Source: Shewanella mangrovi
GTDB taxonomy: Bacteria; Pseudomonadota; Gammaproteobacteria; Enterobacterales; Shewanellaceae
Reading direction: 5' to 3'
DNA length: 64,000 bases
Assembly: GCF_000753795.1 (NCBI RefSeq)
Contig: NZ_JPEO01000003.1
Coordinates: forward strand, 434,001-498,000
Shown: positions 42,123 to 52,884 of the stretch, piece after piece
Position numbering within the stretch: the stretch's first letter is position 1
How the letters are laid out: every line of letters begins with the position of its first letter
Notes under the pieces: generated by a model
The model's database searches: none
Told to the model about the DNA's origin: nothing
Seen by the model: only the letters and a program-made list of their open reading frames with translations
Translations under genes and position numbers: made by a program

Positions 42123-43039
42123 TACTCCAAACCACCTATTCGGTTGAATCTCACACCACTTGGTACCCAATGCGGCAAGAAATCATCCGGTTTACGATTA
42201 AATTCAAAACTCATCCAAATACACACTGCGCGACCAACGAGATTATCTTCTGGAACAAAGCCCCAGAAACGACTATCCGTGCTGTTATCTCGGTTATCAC
42301 CCATGGCGAAATACATACCTTCTGGTACCAGATATTCACCTTCGGCAGTACCCGGCTGTTGGTAATAGTAGGCTGTTGGCTCGGGACGCGCAGGGTTAAT
42401 CAAGATATCGTGTGATACCTCGCCCAACTTTTCGTGATAACGCAACAACGGAATACCATCTTGCAGGAAGTCGCCACGACTGACTTCAGTATGACTAACC
42501 AATTGAGGTTGTGGACAAGGAGATTGACCTTCTTTACATGCTTGTTGAATATACAACTGCTTGTTGTGATAGATAATTTTGTCGCCCGGCAAGCCTACGA
42601 CACGCTTGATATAGTCAATCGACGGATCTAGCGGATACTTAAAGACAAAGATGTCACCGCGCTTGGGTTCTCCCGTTGCCACTAACTTAGTGCGCCATAC
42701 AGGATCTTTAATGCCGTATGCAAACTTCTCAACCAGAATAAAATCGCCCACCAGCAAGGTTGGCATCATTGAGCCTGAAGGAATTTGGAACGGCTCCCAT
42801 AAAAATGAGCGCAGAATGGTCACAAACGCGATAACCGGGAACACCGATTTAGCGGTTTCCACAAATCCAGGCTCACGCAGAATTTGTGCTTTGTTTTCGT
42901 CAGACAGTCCGGTCGTCTGGGCTTCAGCCGCACTTAAACGTGCGCGGCGCTTAGGTGCCCATAACCACGCGTCAAATGCCCAGATAACGCCGGTGAGAAG
43001 GGTCACTATGACCAAAAAAATCGAAAAATAGGCTGCCAT
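42122..43039 (-). CDS. lepB: Signal peptidase I
   Basis: 305 aa. An N-terminal membrane helix and a second segment are followed by the catalytic serine in [25 protein letters not shown], the lysine in [17 protein letters not shown] and the box E motif [15 protein letters not shown]. It removes signal peptides of Sec and Tat substrates in the inner membrane. Between lepA and rnc, as usual. Confidence 0.97.
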   Translation of the reverse strand: MAAYFSIFLVIVTLLTGVIWAFDAWLWAPKRRARLSAAEAQTTGLSDENKAQILREPGFVETAKSVFPVIAFVTILRSFLWEPFQIPSGSMMPTLLVGDFILVEKFAYGIKDPVWRTKLVATGEPKRGDIFVFKYPLDPSIDYIKRVVGLPGDKIIYHNKQLYIQQACKEGQSPCPQPQLVSHTEVSRGDFLQDGIPLLRYHEKLGEVSHDILINPARPEPTAYYYQQPGTAEGEYLVPEGMYFAMGDNRDNSTDSRFWGFVPEDNLVGRAVCIWMSFEFNRKPDDFLPHWVPSGVRFNRIGGLE

Positions 43040-43183
43040 GGATTAAGTAGTCTCCTGCCTTAACTTAATTGCTTGGCTTTTCATCAACTTTGGTTAATCT
43101 ACCCGCTTACCCACCACGAGATACACTAACCAAAGCGCCGCAATTTAGCGGCGCAATGAAAAGGCGAATTGATGAGTGAAGTG

Positions 43184-44974
43184 TTACTCGTTCAACTTGA
43201 GCACCGCAAGGAAGGCTTCCTGCGGAACTTCGACATTGCCGAGTTGCTTCATCCGTTTTTTACCTTCTTTCTGCTTCTGCAACAGTTTCTTCTTACGTGA
43301 TACGTCACCACCATAACACTTAGCGGTTACGTCTTTACGTAAAGCTTTTACCGTTGAGCGTGCCACAACTTGGCTACCAATCGCGGCCTGAATGGCAATA
43401 TCAAACATCTGTCGCGGGATCAGTTCTTTCATCTTATCGACGAGCGCTAAACCACGATGGCGTACGTTATCACGGTGCAAAATCATCGCCAGCGCATCAA
43501 CGCGGTCGCCGTTAATCAACACGTCTAACCGCACCATGTCAGCAGCTTGGAAGTAAACAAAGTTGTACTCCAATGATGCATAGCCACGGCTGGTAGATTT
43601 GAGACGGTCAAAGAAGTCCATCACCACTTCAGCTGCAGGAATATGGTAAGTCAGCGCCACTTGGTTGCCGTGATACACCATATTCTTTTGTACGCCACGC
43701 TTTTCCACACACAAAGTGATCACGTTACCCAAGTAATCCTTAGGTACCAAAATGTTAGCTTCAACAATCGGCTCACGGATCTCTTCAACGTTACTCAGCG
43801 GCGGCAACTCAGAAGGGTTATCAACATAGACCACATCGCCATTGGTGAGTTCAACTTCGTACTCTACGGTTGGTGCAGTAGTGATCAAATCCAGATCATA
43901 TTCGCGCTCTAAACGCTCTTGAATGATCTCCATGTGCAGCAAACCGAGGTAGCCGATACGGAAACCAAAGCCCAGTGCCGACGATGTTTCTGGCTCAAAC
44001 TGCAATGATGCATCGTTCAGGCTCAGCTTGTTCAATGCGTCGCGGAAGCTTTCATAATCATCGGTGCTGATGGTAAATACACCTGCGTAAACCTGTGGTT
44101 TCACTTTCTTAAAACCGGGCAAAGGTTTATCAGCACCGTTTTTAGCGAGGGTTAAGGTATCGCCCACTGGCGCACCGTGGATCTCTTTAATACCTGCGAT
44201 AACAAACCCTACTTCACCGGTTTTCAGCTCAGCTTTATCAGTTTGTTTTGGCGTAAAGATACCGACGCGGTCCGCGGTATGCGTTTGCCCGGTAGACATC
44301 ACTTTAAACTTGTCGCCTTTGCGCAGCACACCGTTCTTAATCCGCACCAGCGACACAACGCCAAGGTAAGCATCAAACCAAGAATCAATGATCAGTGCTT
44401 GCAACGGTGCATCCGGGTCACCCTCTGGGGGCGGAATTTGTGCCACAATGGTTTCCAGCACCTGATCAACGCCTAGCCCAGTTTTCGCGGAACAACGCAC
44501 CGCATCTTTGGCTTCAATGCCGACGATATCTTCGATTTCAGCAATAACGCGCTCAGGTTCAGCTTGTGGCAGGTCAATCTTGTTCAGTACCGGCACCACG
44601 TCCATATCCATATCAAGCGCGGTGTAGCAGTTTGCCAACGTTTGCGCTTCCACGCCTTGTCCAGCGTCGACCACCAACAGCGCACCTTCACACGCGGCCA
44701 ACGAACGTGATACTTCGTAAGAGAAGTCAACGTGTCCCGGTGTATCAATAAAGTTCAGCTGATAAGTTTCACCATTATTCGCTTTATAATCCAAGGTGAC
44801 GCTCTGCGCCTTAATGGTGATACCGCGTTCACGCTCTAGATCCATAGAGTCAAGCACTTGAGCGGCCATTTCACGGTCAGTCAATCCACCACAAACTTGG
44901 ATGAGTCGATCTGACAAGGTCGACTTGCCATGGTCGATGTGGGCAATAATTGAGAAGTTTCTAATATTTTTCAT
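43184..44974 (-). CDS. lepA: Elongation factor 4 (LepA)
   Basis: 596 aa from ATG 44974 ([25 protein letters not shown]), the conserved start; a TTG 15 bp upstream is possible but not family-like. [12 protein letters not shown] and [11 protein letters not shown] are the GTPase motifs. The C-terminal LepA-specific domain ends [18 protein letters not shown] translational GTPase acting on stalled or initiating ribosomes. First gene of lepA-lepB-rnc-era-recO-pdxJ-acpS. Confidence 0.97.
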   Translation of the reverse strand: MKNIRNFSIIAHIDHGKSTLSDRLIQVCGGLTDREMAAQVLDSMDLERERGITIKAQSVTLDYKANNGETYQLNFIDTPGHVDFSYEVSRSLAACEGALLVVDAGQGVEAQTLANCYTALDMDMDVVPVLNKIDLPQAEPERVIAEIEDIVGIEAKDAVRCSAKTGLGVDQVLETIVAQIPPPEGDPDAPLQALIIDSWFDAYLGVVSLVRIKNGVLRKGDKFKVMSTGQTHTADRVGIFTPKQTDKAELKTGEVGFVIAGIKEIHGAPVGDTLTLAKNGADKPLPGFKKVKPQVYAGVFTISTDDYESFRDALNKLSLNDASLQFEPETSSALGFGFRIGYLGLLHMEIIQERLEREYDLDLITTAPTVEYEVELTNGDVVYVDNPSELPPLSNVEEIREPIVEANILVPKDYLGNVITLCVEKRGVQKNMVYHGNQVALTYHIPAAEVVMDFFDRLKSTSRGYASLEYNFVYFQAADMVRLDVLINGDRVDALAMILHRDNVRHRGLALVDKMKELIPRQMFDIAIQAAIGSQVVARSTVKALRKDVTAKCYGGDVSRKKKLLQKQKEGKKRMKQLGNVEVPQEAFLAVLKLNE

Positions 44975-45089
44975 TATGCTGCTGGACAAAACTCTAATCA
45001 GACAGAAATTCTAAAAGTGCGAAATTGTACCTGATCGGCGCATTAATACCAATCAGATTAGATGAGATGCGAGAAAACTGCGAAGTGTT

Positions 45090-45569
45090 CTAGGAGTGGC
45101 AATTTTGACCTTCGGCCGCTATAGCAGCACCAAGATTCGCCAAAATAACCGGCTGGGCAGAATGTTCCATTTTAGTGGCACGGAATTTACCATAACGCCA
45201 AGCGGCTAATGCTACCAATACCGCAAAAACAGCGCTGCTGGCATCAAGGTTAATATCCAGCGTGGTTCCTATGGCACTGCCTAGCACTCCGCCGACAAAT
45301 AAGCCCATAAGCGGCAACAAATAAACTAAAGCAGCTGCTTTTAGAATGACGCTTTCAGGCAATCCCAAACGCAGCAGTGTTCCAGGCGCATATTGTTCAG
45401 CGGCGGGTAACGAGAACTGCTGCACTTTGGGATTAAAAGCTTTGGAAATCGCAGAAGTGCCACAAGATTCACTTTGCGAGCAGTGGCTACAGGCACTTTT
45501 CATCTGTACTTCAACCCTGACCCATCCGTCAGCATCAGTACTTATGACCTTCCCCACTTGCTCCATCAT
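45090..45569 (-). CDS. rseC: SoxR-reducing / sigma-E regulatory protein RseC
   Basis: 159 aa. An N-terminal cysteine cluster (CSHCSQSESCGTS) is followed by two membrane helices (AAALVYLLPLMGLFVGGVLG and ASSAVFAVLVALAAW). Family members modulate sigma-E and serve in SoxR reduction with the Rnf/Rsx complex. 10 bp after rseB. Confidence 0.93.
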   Translation of the reverse strand: MMEQVGKVISTDADGWVRVEVQMKSACSHCSQSESCGTSAISKAFNPKVQQFSLPAAEQYAPGTLLRLGLPESVILKAAALVYLLPLMGLFVGGVLGSAIGTTLDINLDASSAVFAVLVALAAWRYGKFRATKMEHSAQPVILANLGAAIAAEGQNCHS

Positions 45570-45579
45570 GCTCTTAACC

Positions 45580-46515
45580 TCACTGCAATCTTATGCTGTC
45601 GGCAATACGCACCAACGTTGCTTTAGGTACCTTACCAATCGCCACGACTTCGTATTGATTACCGACTTGCTTAGTTGCCATCGCGATACCGTCACGGGTA
45701 ATCAGCTCTTCTGGCAACGAAGTATCACCAATACGTGCCACATATACCGAGATATTACTCACGCCATCAGTCAAGGCAACATATTCCACCGCTTCTTTGC
45801 TGTTAAATAACCGGTGCGAATCGCGCACAATAACCTTAAAGCCTGCGGGCAACCATTCAAATTGCCAGTTTTGACCATCTTCGCGTTCTGATGGGCTCAT
45901 TGCGGCTGGCCAAGTCTGCTTGTAGGCGTCTTCCAGTAAAGAAGGCGTTTCATCAGCCTCAAACAGTTCAATCACCATCAGTTGTTCAAGTAACTTGTTG
46001 TCTTGGGTAATGATGTCGTAACGCAGTGGCAGATAAGTATCCATATCAATCCACAACACCACGGCAAATCGATACTCATCTTTTGGCATCAGTCGAACCA
46101 TCTGGCCGACACGTCCCGCCATACGTGAACGTCCGCCGAGCACAAACTGATAACCGGCAGCTAATTCGGTGGTATCACCAGCGAACGCTTCGGGCAGAAT
46201 GCCCGGAATACGCTCGGCATGAATACTATATACCTGCTGCTCGTGCTCAAGATAAGTTACGGTATCGCCAACACGCACCGCATTGCGCTTTAAGCCATTG
46301 AGATGCTCTAAAAACGCGACTTCAGTGTTATTAACAACACCGTGCATATAGATGATTGGGCGAATTTGGTCGGCTTCGAGTTCAATGATTGAGGCTTTGA
46401 ACTGTTTTTGATGCAAAGCTTGGCTCATATGTTCAAGCCAAGCTTCAGCAGAAAGTTGCTCCTGCGCGAAGACAGGAGCAACGAAGGCTATAAGTAGCAG
46501 GATAACAGCGCGCAA
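45580..46515 (-). CDS. rseB: Sigma-E regulatory periplasmic protein RseB
   Basis: 311 aa from TTG 46515: AAGGA lies 7 bp upstream and a signal peptide follows at once (RAVILLLIAFVAPVFA). Longer frames would run back into rseA. MucB/RseB fold: an N-terminal LolA-like lipid-binding domain and a smaller C-terminal domain. It shields RseA from DegS by binding its periplasmic part and senses mislocalised LPS or lipoproteins. Confidence 0.92.
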   Translation of the reverse strand: MRAVILLLIAFVAPVFAQEQLSAEAWLEHMSQALHQKQFKASIIELEADQIRPIIYMHGVVNNTEVAFLEHLNGLKRNAVRVGDTVTYLEHEQQVYSIHAERIPGILPEAFAGDTTELAAGYQFVLGGRSRMAGRVGQMVRLMPKDEYRFAVVLWIDMDTYLPLRYDIITQDNKLLEQLMVIELFEADETPSLLEDAYKQTWPAAMSPSEREDGQNWQFEWLPAGFKVIVRDSHRLFNSKEAVEYVALTDGVSNISVYVARIGDTSLPEELITRDGIAMATKQVGNQYEVVAIGKVPKATLVRIADSIRLQ

Positions 46516-46525
46516 AAATAATTCC

Positions 46526-47140
46526 TTAACGGTTTGCCGAAGCTGGAGTTTCCTCTTTATTGCTATCCACAACGGCAGCTGCATTCAATCTTTGCTGTAA
46601 CAAATGATCTTGCAGATAGCTGTTAATACGCTGACTTTGTTCACGTAACTGTTCGTTAGTGTAACCTTGCTGTGGCGCTGCAGGCCCTTGATAGCTAACA
46701 GGCGAAGCACTGCCAATTAGAGGGCGAGTCACCAAAGTAGGTACACCATTATCTGGCGCGGCTTGATCTTGATTCATGCTTTGCACGCCAACGATTGCCA
46801 TCATGGCCACAGTTGCTGCAATCGCATATTGACCAAACTGCTTGTAAAACGGTACAACCCTAACGGTATCTCCCGCTACTGTTGCCGCTGGTGCAATTTC
46901 AACTTCAGTTTCTGTCACAGGCGCGATGATTGTTGGCTCTTGTTCAATGGCGTCAGCAATTCGGGCTGCGAGATCCAAATTTAGGGTCTGCGGCAATTCG
47001 CCTCTCATTGCGTCACCAATCATGTGATAGCGGCGCCACTTTTCATGAGAAGTTTTGTCGCTAGCAAGCTCAGCAACGGCTTGTGAATCGGTTTCACCAT
47101 CCACTGCTGCAGAGACCCACTCTTGACCAAATTTTTCCAT
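46526..47140 (-). CDS. rseA: Anti-sigma-E factor RseA
   Basis: 204 aa. The N-terminal cytoplasmic domain (VSAAVDGETDS, then WRRYHMIGDAMRGE) is the RpoE-binding part. One membrane helix (QYAIAATVAMMAIVGVQSM) and a periplasmic tail follow. It holds sigma-E inactive until DegS/RseP cleave it. Between rpoE and rseB. Confidence 0.94.
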   Translation of the reverse strand: MEKFGQEWVSAAVDGETDSQAVAELASDKTSHEKWRRYHMIGDAMRGELPQTLNLDLAARIADAIEQEPTIIAPVTETEVEIAPAATVAGDTVRVVPFYKQFGQYAIAATVAMMAIVGVQSMNQDQAAPDNGVPTLVTRPLIGSASPVSYQGPAAPQQGYTNEQLREQSQRINSYLQDHLLQQRLNAAAVVDSNKEETPASANR

Positions 47141-47168
47141 TACTTAACTCACCTGTTTAGATTGATGG

Positions 47169-47747
47169 TTATCGCTCCAGCAACGGCTGAAGCTTTTTGT
47201 CGATGGCTTCACGTGCCCGGAAAATACGCGAACGTACGGTTCCCACAGGGCACTCCATCACATTGGCAATTTCTTCGTAGCTCATACCATCTAACTCTCG
47301 CAAAGAAATCGCCATTTTTAACTCTTCCGGCAGAGACTCTAAGGTATCGAACACCACTTGCTTAATTTCGTCCGACAACATTAGCCGCTCAGGAGATGCA
47401 AACTCCTTCAACGCATCACTACCATCGTAATACTCAGCTTCTTCTGCATCGACATCGTTACTTGGCGCTCGACGCCCTTGCGATACCAGATGATTTTTAG
47501 CTGTGTTTACTGCAATTCTGTACAACCAAGTATAAAACGCACTTTCACCGCGAAAGTTGGGCAATGCTCGGTAAGCTTTAATAAAGGCTTCCTGTGCCAC
47601 ATCTGCTACATCCGCTTGGTTACGAACATAGCGCGATATTAAATTGATTACCTTGCTTTGGTATTTCTGTACCAGCAGGTTAAATGCATTTTTATCGCCG
47701 CGTTGAACGCGTTCAACCAGTTGTTGATCACTTATCTGTCCACTCAT
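47169..47747 (-). CDS. rpoE: RNA polymerase sigma factor E
   Basis: 192 aa. Region 2 (FNLLVQKYQSKVINLISRYV, then DVAQEAFIKAYRALPNFRGESAFYTWLYRIAVN) and region 4 (SYEEIANVMECPVGTVRSRIFRARE) are close to E. coli RpoE. It directs the envelope-stress regulon. A matching sigma-E promoter lies 65 bp upstream, so it is autoregulated together with rseABC. Confidence 0.97.
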   Translation of the reverse strand: MSGQISDQQLVERVQRGDKNAFNLLVQKYQSKVINLISRYVRNQADVADVAQEAFIKAYRALPNFRGESAFYTWLYRIAVNTAKNHLVSQGRRAPSNDVDAEEAEYYDGSDALKEFASPERLMLSDEIKQVVFDTLESLPEELKMAISLRELDGMSYEEIANVMECPVGTVRSRIFRAREAIDKKLQPLLER

Positions 47748-47811
47748 TCGAGCCGACTTCTCCCAAATCTAAAATGCTGATTTCTCAGTCGCTCGAATTA
47801 CATTCACGTAT

Positions 47812-47840
47812 GTAGACCAGCGCCTTTCTAAAAAGTTCTT
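47812..47840 (-). promoter_or_regulatory. Sigma-E-type promoter of rpoE
   Basis: GAACTT (47838-47833) and TCTA (47816-47813) on the minus strand, separated by exactly 16 bp, match the GAACTT-N16-TCTGA consensus of sigma-E promoters. It lies in the rpoE-nadB gap. Confidence 0.8.
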
Positions 47841-47947
47841 AATGATCTTTTAATTTTTTGAAATCTGTTTTCAAAAACAAAAGAGTTACCCATGAACTCT
47901 GTGTTGGTATAGGATTAACGCACCATCTAAACCAAGCATAATACCCC

Positions 47948-49558
47948 ATGAAACAAGCAGTTGAACACCTCACAGACGTGCTGATTATTGGCAGTGGCGC
48001 CGCCGGTCTGACACTTGCGCTGCATCTCGCACAGCATTGTAAAGTCTCAGTATTATCAAAGGGTCCCCTTAATGAAGGTTCAACCTATTACGCCCAAGGC
48101 GGTATTGCTTCGGTATTTGACGCCGAGGATACCATAGAATCTCATGTTGCTGACACTTTGGTCGCCGGCGCTGGGTTATGTGATGAAGCTGCAGTGACCT
48201 TTACGGCTGAAAAGGCCAAGGCGGCTATGAAGTGGCTAATCGAATGTGGCGTGGCCTTTGATAAAGATGAATTACCCGATGGCAGCATTGATGAGTCACA
48301 TTATCATCTCACTCGCGAAGGTGGTCACAGCCATCGCCGAATTCTGCATGCAGCAGATGCAACAGGTAAGGAAGTACAAACTACACTGCAACAATTGGCC
48401 AAAGAACATCCTAATATTACCGTCCTGGAACGCTATAATGCGGTGGATTTAATTACCACGCGGAAGTTGGGACATTCAGGAAACCGCGTATTAGGCGCCT
48501 ATGTGTGGAACCGCGCCCAAGAATGCGTTGAAACCATTAAAGCGCGTTTCGTTGCGTTATCTACCGGCGGTTCATCTAAGGTTTATCAATATACGTCCAA
48601 TCCCGATGTATCTTCAGGTGATGGTATTGCAATGGCTTGGCGCGCAGGCTGTCGTGTCGCCAATATGGAATTTAACCAGTTTCATCCCACCTGTTTATAT
48701 CATGCAGAGGCGCGTAACTTTTTGCTGACAGAGGCTTTGCGTGGTGAAGGTGCCTATTTGCTGCGACCTGACGGCACACGGTTTATGCCTGAATATGATG
48801 AACGGGCAGAACTGGCGCCGCGGGATATCGTCGCTCGCGCGATTGACCATCAGATGAAAAAGCTCGGTGCCGACTGTGTGTATCTCGATATCTCTCATAA
48901 AGACAGCGAGTTCATTAAAAAGCACTTCCCTACTATCTACCGTCGTTGCTTAGATTTGGGGATTGATATTACCCGACAACCTATTCCGGTAGTTCCTGCC
49001 GCGCATTATACCTGCGGTGGCGTGATGACCGATTTGCATGGTCAAACGGACCTTAACGGCCTCTACGCCATTGGCGAAACCGCTTACACCGGACTGCATG
49101 GCGCTAATCGGTTAGCCAGTAATTCACTGCTTGAATGCCTAGTGTTTGCTCGCGCAGCCGCCGAAGATATCGAAAGCCAACTGTCGAAAAAAGCACAAGA
49201 AGCGACCATTCCTGCGTGGGATGAGAGCAAAGTATCTAACTCAGATGAAGAAGTCGTGATTGCCCACAACTGGCATGAACTGCGTCTGTTTATGTGGGAC
49301 TACGTCGGCATTGTGCGTTCCAACAAACGCCTTGAGCGCGCGCTGCGTCGCGTAACAATGCTGCAGCAGGAAATTGATGAGTATTACAGTAATTTCCGCG
49401 TAAGTAACAACTTACTTGAACTGCGTAATCTGGTGCAGGTCTCAGAACTGATTATTCGCTGCGCGATGCAACGTAAAGAAAGTCGCGGCTTACACTACAA
49501 CATCGATTATCCGAATAAACAGGACAACCCTAAACCCTCAATTCTGCAACCAGATTAA
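47948..49558 (+). CDS. nadB: L-aspartate oxidase
   Basis: 536 aa. FAD flavoprotein of the succinate dehydrogenase family: [43 protein letters not shown] and [26 protein letters not shown]. It oxidises aspartate to iminoaspartate, the first step of NAD synthesis. Divergent from rpoE as in E. coli, and convergent with ygfX. Confidence 0.97.
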   Translation: MKQAVEHLTDVLIIGSGAAGLTLALHLAQHCKVSVLSKGPLNEGSTYYAQGGIASVFDAEDTIESHVADTLVAGAGLCDEAAVTFTAEKAKAAMKWLIECGVAFDKDELPDGSIDESHYHLTREGGHSHRRILHAADATGKEVQTTLQQLAKEHPNITVLERYNAVDLITTRKLGHSGNRVLGAYVWNRAQECVETIKARFVALSTGGSSKVYQYTSNPDVSSGDGIAMAWRAGCRVANMEFNQFHPTCLYHAEARNFLLTEALRGEGAYLLRPDGTRFMPEYDERAELAPRDIVARAIDHQMKKLGADCVYLDISHKDSEFIKKHFPTIYRRCLDLGIDITRQPIPVVPAAHYTCGGVMTDLHGQTDLNGLYAIGETAYTGLHGANRLASNSLLECLVFARAAAEDIESQLSKKAQEATIPAWDESKVSNSDEEVVIAHNWHELRLFMWDYVGIVRSNKRLERALRRVTMLQQEIDEYYSNFRVSNNLLELRNLVQVSELIIRCAMQRKESRGLHYNIDYPNKQDNPKPSILQPD

Positions 49559-49568
49559 GCATGAGCAC

Positions 49569-49982
49569 TTAAGGTTGTGGACGCCGATGGAGTAACAAGC
49601 GGCATAGGTGACGATAATCGTCGCCATGAAACATGTCGACAAACAACAGCACGGGTAATTGCCGCCCGTGCTGTTCCATGAAAAATATCACCAACCAAGG
49701 CGATACCCAGATTTTCTCGCCCACTTGAAATCGCTGTTCATCAGGTTGTAAACCACAACCATATTCGTCTAATGAAAACTCAAAATGCCAGTGCCGTAAA
49801 CGCCAGTATTTCCAAGCTAGCGCCAATACTGTCACGGCAAATGAAGTGTATTTAATGGGATAAAAAAGCGGGGATTGAATTTCGGGCCAGCAGTTAAAAG
49901 TACTCAACAAGGCAAGCGCCAGCAGCAGAAAACTTAACTGCTGGCATAGAGAGCTACGTAGCTGAAAGCTATGGCGCTGCAC
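49569..49982 (-). CDS. ygfX: YgfX/CptA-type membrane protein
   Basis: 137 aa with two membrane helices near the N-terminus (LSFLLLALALLSTFNCW and a second at about 40-55) and a soluble tail. It overlaps sdhE by 14 bp, the arrangement of sdhE-ygfX in enterobacteria. Relatives interact with cytoskeletal proteins or act as the toxin-like partner of SdhE (CptA). The function here is open. Confidence 0.82.
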   Translation of the reverse strand: MQRHSFQLRSSLCQQLSFLLLALALLSTFNCWPEIQSPLFYPIKYTSFAVTVLALAWKYWRLRHWHFEFSLDEYGCGLQPDEQRFQVGEKIWVSPWLVIFFMEQHGRQLPVLLFVDMFHGDDYRHLCRLLLHRRPQP

Positions 49983-50220
49983 GTCCGCGAACTCGCACGA
50001 CCATTTCGGCTAGTTCTGCATCTGGACACTGTTGGTGTCCCATAAACCAAGCAAAAAGTTCAGGATCTTCACATTCAAGCAAACGTACAAATGTTGCTTG
50101 GTCAGCTTCCGATAAGGCTTGATAGTGATTTTCAACAAAAGGCTGGAATAACACATCCAGTTCCAACATACCGCGACGGCAAGCCCATCTCACGCGGGCA
50201 AAACTCATCTGTTCCGTCAT
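49969..50220 (-). CDS. sdhE: FAD assembly factor SdhE
   Basis: 83 aa with the signature RVRWACRRGMLELDVLF (RGxxE motif) and FVRLLECEDPELFAWFMGH. It promotes covalent attachment of FAD to succinate dehydrogenase and fumarate reductase. Translationally overlapping with ygfX. Confidence 0.93.
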   Translation of the reverse strand: MTEQMSFARVRWACRRGMLELDVLFQPFVENHYQALSEADQATFVRLLECEDPELFAWFMGHQQCPDAELAEMVVRVRGRAAP

Positions 50221-50294
50221 TGAACAACTCCAGTGGTTTTAATGCTGGGCTAAGTTTACTCGCTGACGCAGGCACTGTCGATTAACCCAAAGTT

Positions 50295-51194
50295 TCAAAT
50301 GGGTGAATCCATGCCGGAAAATAGCGGCTCAAAATCACTATTGAGCAACATCTTAACCGCTGGGTGCTGGATCATGCGCTCGGCAAAAATAAGGTGGTAC
50401 TCTTCACGCACATCTTTTGTGGTACCGAGTAAGTGCATGCCACGGGCAATAATGTCTTGAATATAAATCGCCGGCGCAACAAAAATACCGCGCCCCACAT
50501 AACCGAACTCACGCATCATCGCGGCATCATCGAATTCTCCCGCAATAGTAACGGACAGATCCAATTCGCCAAACCATTGATATAACTGCTGCCCCAACGA
50601 AGACATTTTGCTCGGTAATAATAAGGGCGCTTGCGTTAAGCAAGCAGGGAAAGGTGTCGATAGCGACTGGTGATAAAAAAATGCAACGCCACTTTCGCCC
50701 AGTTTTTTCGACAGGATTTCAGTATATTTCAGTGAGTCGCCAGCACAGTCGGAGAGGATCACGTCCAGTTTGTGCGCGCGTAAACGCTCCATTAAGCCCT
50801 CGTGCGTCGCCTCATAACAGGCAATCTGCATAGTGCCGTCAGCAGGCATCACTGACATCAACACCTTTCCGGCGAGTGCTTTTGACAATGCATCAGCCAC
50901 CCCAACTTCAAACAAGACGCTGTTATCTTTGCGGTAGTTAAGAACATCGAGCATTTCATAGGAAAGGGCGAACATCTTGTCAGCATAGCGAAAGACCAGT
51001 TCGCCCAGTTCGGTAGGTTCAAGCTTACGGCCACTACGTTTAAACACCGCACCGTTTAAGCGCTCTTCAAATGCACGAATTTGTCCGGTAATGGTTTGTG
51101 GCGTTAAACAAAGTGTTTCGGCGGCTTTTGTCACTGAACCCTTTTTATTGACCATCCAAAAATAATACAGATGGTTATAGTTCAAATGCGACAT
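50295..51194 (-). CDS. nhaR: LysR-family regulator NhaR
   Basis: 299 aa. HTH NYNHLYYFWMVNKKGSVTKAAETLCLTPQTITGQIRAFEERL matches NhaR, which activates nhaA in response to Na+. It lies in the same direction as nhaA, separated by a small secreted-protein gene. Confidence 0.92.
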   Translation of the reverse strand: MSHLNYNHLYYFWMVNKKGSVTKAAETLCLTPQTITGQIRAFEERLNGAVFKRSGRKLEPTELGELVFRYADKMFALSYEMLDVLNYRKDNSVLFEVGVADALSKALAGKVLMSVMPADGTMQIACYEATHEGLMERLRAHKLDVILSDCAGDSLKYTEILSKKLGESGVAFFYHQSLSTPFPACLTQAPLLLPSKMSSLGQQLYQWFGELDLSVTIAGEFDDAAMMREFGYVGRGIFVAPAIYIQDIIARGMHLLGTTKDVREEYHLIFAERMIQHPAVKMLLNSDFEPLFSGMDSPI

Positions 51195-51207
51195 GCCGCC
51201 TCCTTTG

Positions 51208-51591
51208 CTAATTCATACGCTGACAATCAAGCAGGCTAAATACCGCCTCCTCTAACGTCTCCTGAGAGACGATGGTACTCGATTCAAAACCTTCTACAAG
51301 CGCCAATACCAAATTATCCCGATCAGGTAATCGGTCTAAACAGTATTGGCGGTTAGCTTCTTGATAACGCTTACCGCCACGATACTTAAGCGCTCTCGAG
51401 GTATAGTCGTCACTATCTAAACGCGCGCCTACTGCACGAGGCTTGTACATCAGTGCGCCATCAACAATCCCCTCAAGATAACTCGTACAAACGGCTGCGG
51501 TTTGATTCACTTTACACGCCTCAATCTGTGAGCCATAGGCGGCAGGAAGTATGCCCACCATCAATGCAGATCCAACTAGCCATACTTTCAT
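51208..51591 (-). CDS. Small secreted protein, Rap1a/Tai-like
   Basis: 127 aa with a signal peptide (cleavage near AAYGS). Four cysteines ([25 protein letters not shown]) and the [13 protein letters not shown] pattern recall Rap1a/Tai immunity-fold proteins of the periplasm. Its start overlaps the nhaA stop (ATGA), so it is co-translated with the Na+/H+ antiporter, and nhaR follows. There is no type VI effector nearby, so an immunity role is doubtful here. Confidence 0.75.
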   Translation of the reverse strand: MKVWLVGSALMVGILPAAYGSQIEACKVNQTAAVCTSYLEGIVDGALMYKPRAVGARLDSDDYTSRALKYRGGKRYQEANRQYCLDRLPDRDNLVLALVEGFESSTIVSQETLEEAVFSLLDCQRMN

Positions 51592-52763
51592 ACTCGACCT
51601 CCGGTTTCAGGTAGTGTTTTGGACAACCACAGATAGCCGATAACAGCCGCTACCATTGATCCCATCAAAATGCCCAGACGCGCTAAATCACCATAAATCA
51701 CCCCGCCATGCTCAAATGCCAGCGACGCAATAAACATCGACATGGTAAAGCCGATACCACACATCACAGCAACAGGCGCAATGTGTCGCCAGCCAATGCC
51801 CTCCGGCAATTCGGCCCAGCGCAGTTTTACTGCAACATAGCTAAAGAACATCACCCCTAAAGGCTTACCTAACAGCAATCCCAGCGCGATCCCCATTGGC
51901 ACAGGTGACAACAAACTATCACTGGATACGCCACCTAAGGAAACTCCAGCATTCGCAAAGGCGAACAAAGGCAGGATGAGGAAGTTACTCCAAGGATGTA
52001 GTGAGTGTTCTAGCGATTCAGAAGGCGATTCCCCCTTCTTACCGCGCAGCGGAATAGCAAAGGCAATAATCACGCCCGCCAACGTTGCATGTACACCAGA
52101 CTTCAGCACTGCAACCCAAAGAATGATGCCGACAAATGCATAGGCGCCAAGGGCGGTAACACCTTTACGATTTAAGCCAATTAAGACCAGTACTGCGGCA
52201 GCGGCAATGACCAAGCTAGTGACCGACAGGTCGGCGCTGTAGAACAATGCGATGATAACAATCACACCTAGGTCATCAATAATGGCAAGCGCTAGCAAAA
52301 ACACCTTAAGCGCAACCGGCACACGGCTGCCCAGCAGCGCCATAATACCTAAAGCAAAGGCAATATCAGTCGCGGCCGGGATAGCCCAACCACCCAACGT
52401 AAACTCATCATGATAATTAAACGCAGCGTAGATCAACGCAGGAAACAACATGCCGCCAATTGCTGCAAATGTGGGTAACGATGCTTTGGCAACGCTTGAT
52501 AGTGCCCCTTCCAACAGCTCGCGTTTTACTTCAAGACCAATCAACAGAAAGAACAACGCCATCAAACCATCGTTGATCCATAGCAACAACGGCTTATTAA
52601 TATCTAAAGCACCAATGCGGATCTGCAATGGCGTATCTAACATTCCCTGATATAAAGCGACTAATGGGGTATTGGCGAACAGCATCGCGAGCGCAACTGC
52701 CACCAGTAGCAAGATTCCCCCAGCCGACTCTTGGCTGAGAAAGTTGCGAATAGCCTTTTCCAT
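51588..52763 (-). CDS. nhaA: Na+/H+ antiporter NhaA
   Basis: 391 aa, about 12 membrane helices. [19 protein letters not shown] and [17 protein letters not shown] contain the ion-binding Asp pair (D163/D164 type). It exports Na+ in exchange for 2 H+ under alkaline or saline stress. First gene of nhaA-(small protein)-nhaR. Confidence 0.97.
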   Translation of the reverse strand: MEKAIRNFLSQESAGGILLLVAVALAMLFANTPLVALYQGMLDTPLQIRIGALDINKPLLLWINDGLMALFFLLIGLEVKRELLEGALSSVAKASLPTFAAIGGMLFPALIYAAFNYHDEFTLGGWAIPAATDIAFALGIMALLGSRVPVALKVFLLALAIIDDLGVIVIIALFYSADLSVTSLVIAAAAVLVLIGLNRKGVTALGAYAFVGIILWVAVLKSGVHATLAGVIIAFAIPLRGKKGESPSESLEHSLHPWSNFLILPLFAFANAGVSLGGVSSDSLLSPVPMGIALGLLLGKPLGVMFFSYVAVKLRWAELPEGIGWRHIAPVAVMCGIGFTMSMFIASLAFEHGGVIYGDLARLGILMGSMVAAVIGYLWLSKTLPETGGRV

Positions 52764-52835
52764 TACTTGACTCCTAAACTCAACAATTTAGTAAGTATAG
52801 CCAAGCATAATAGACAGTAATAATCGAAAGAATTT

Positions 52836-52868
52836 GCCAGTTAACTCGAAATTTCCGAGTTAACTGGC
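52836..52868 (-). terminator. Hairpin downstream of thyA
   Basis: A 13-bp perfect stem, GCCAGTTAACTCG and its complement, with a 7-nt loop, 17 bp after the thyA stop. The following T-run is poor, so it may be a weak terminator or an mRNA 3'-end stabiliser. Confidence 0.6.
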
Positions 52869-52884
52869 ATTTTATAGCGGGAAA

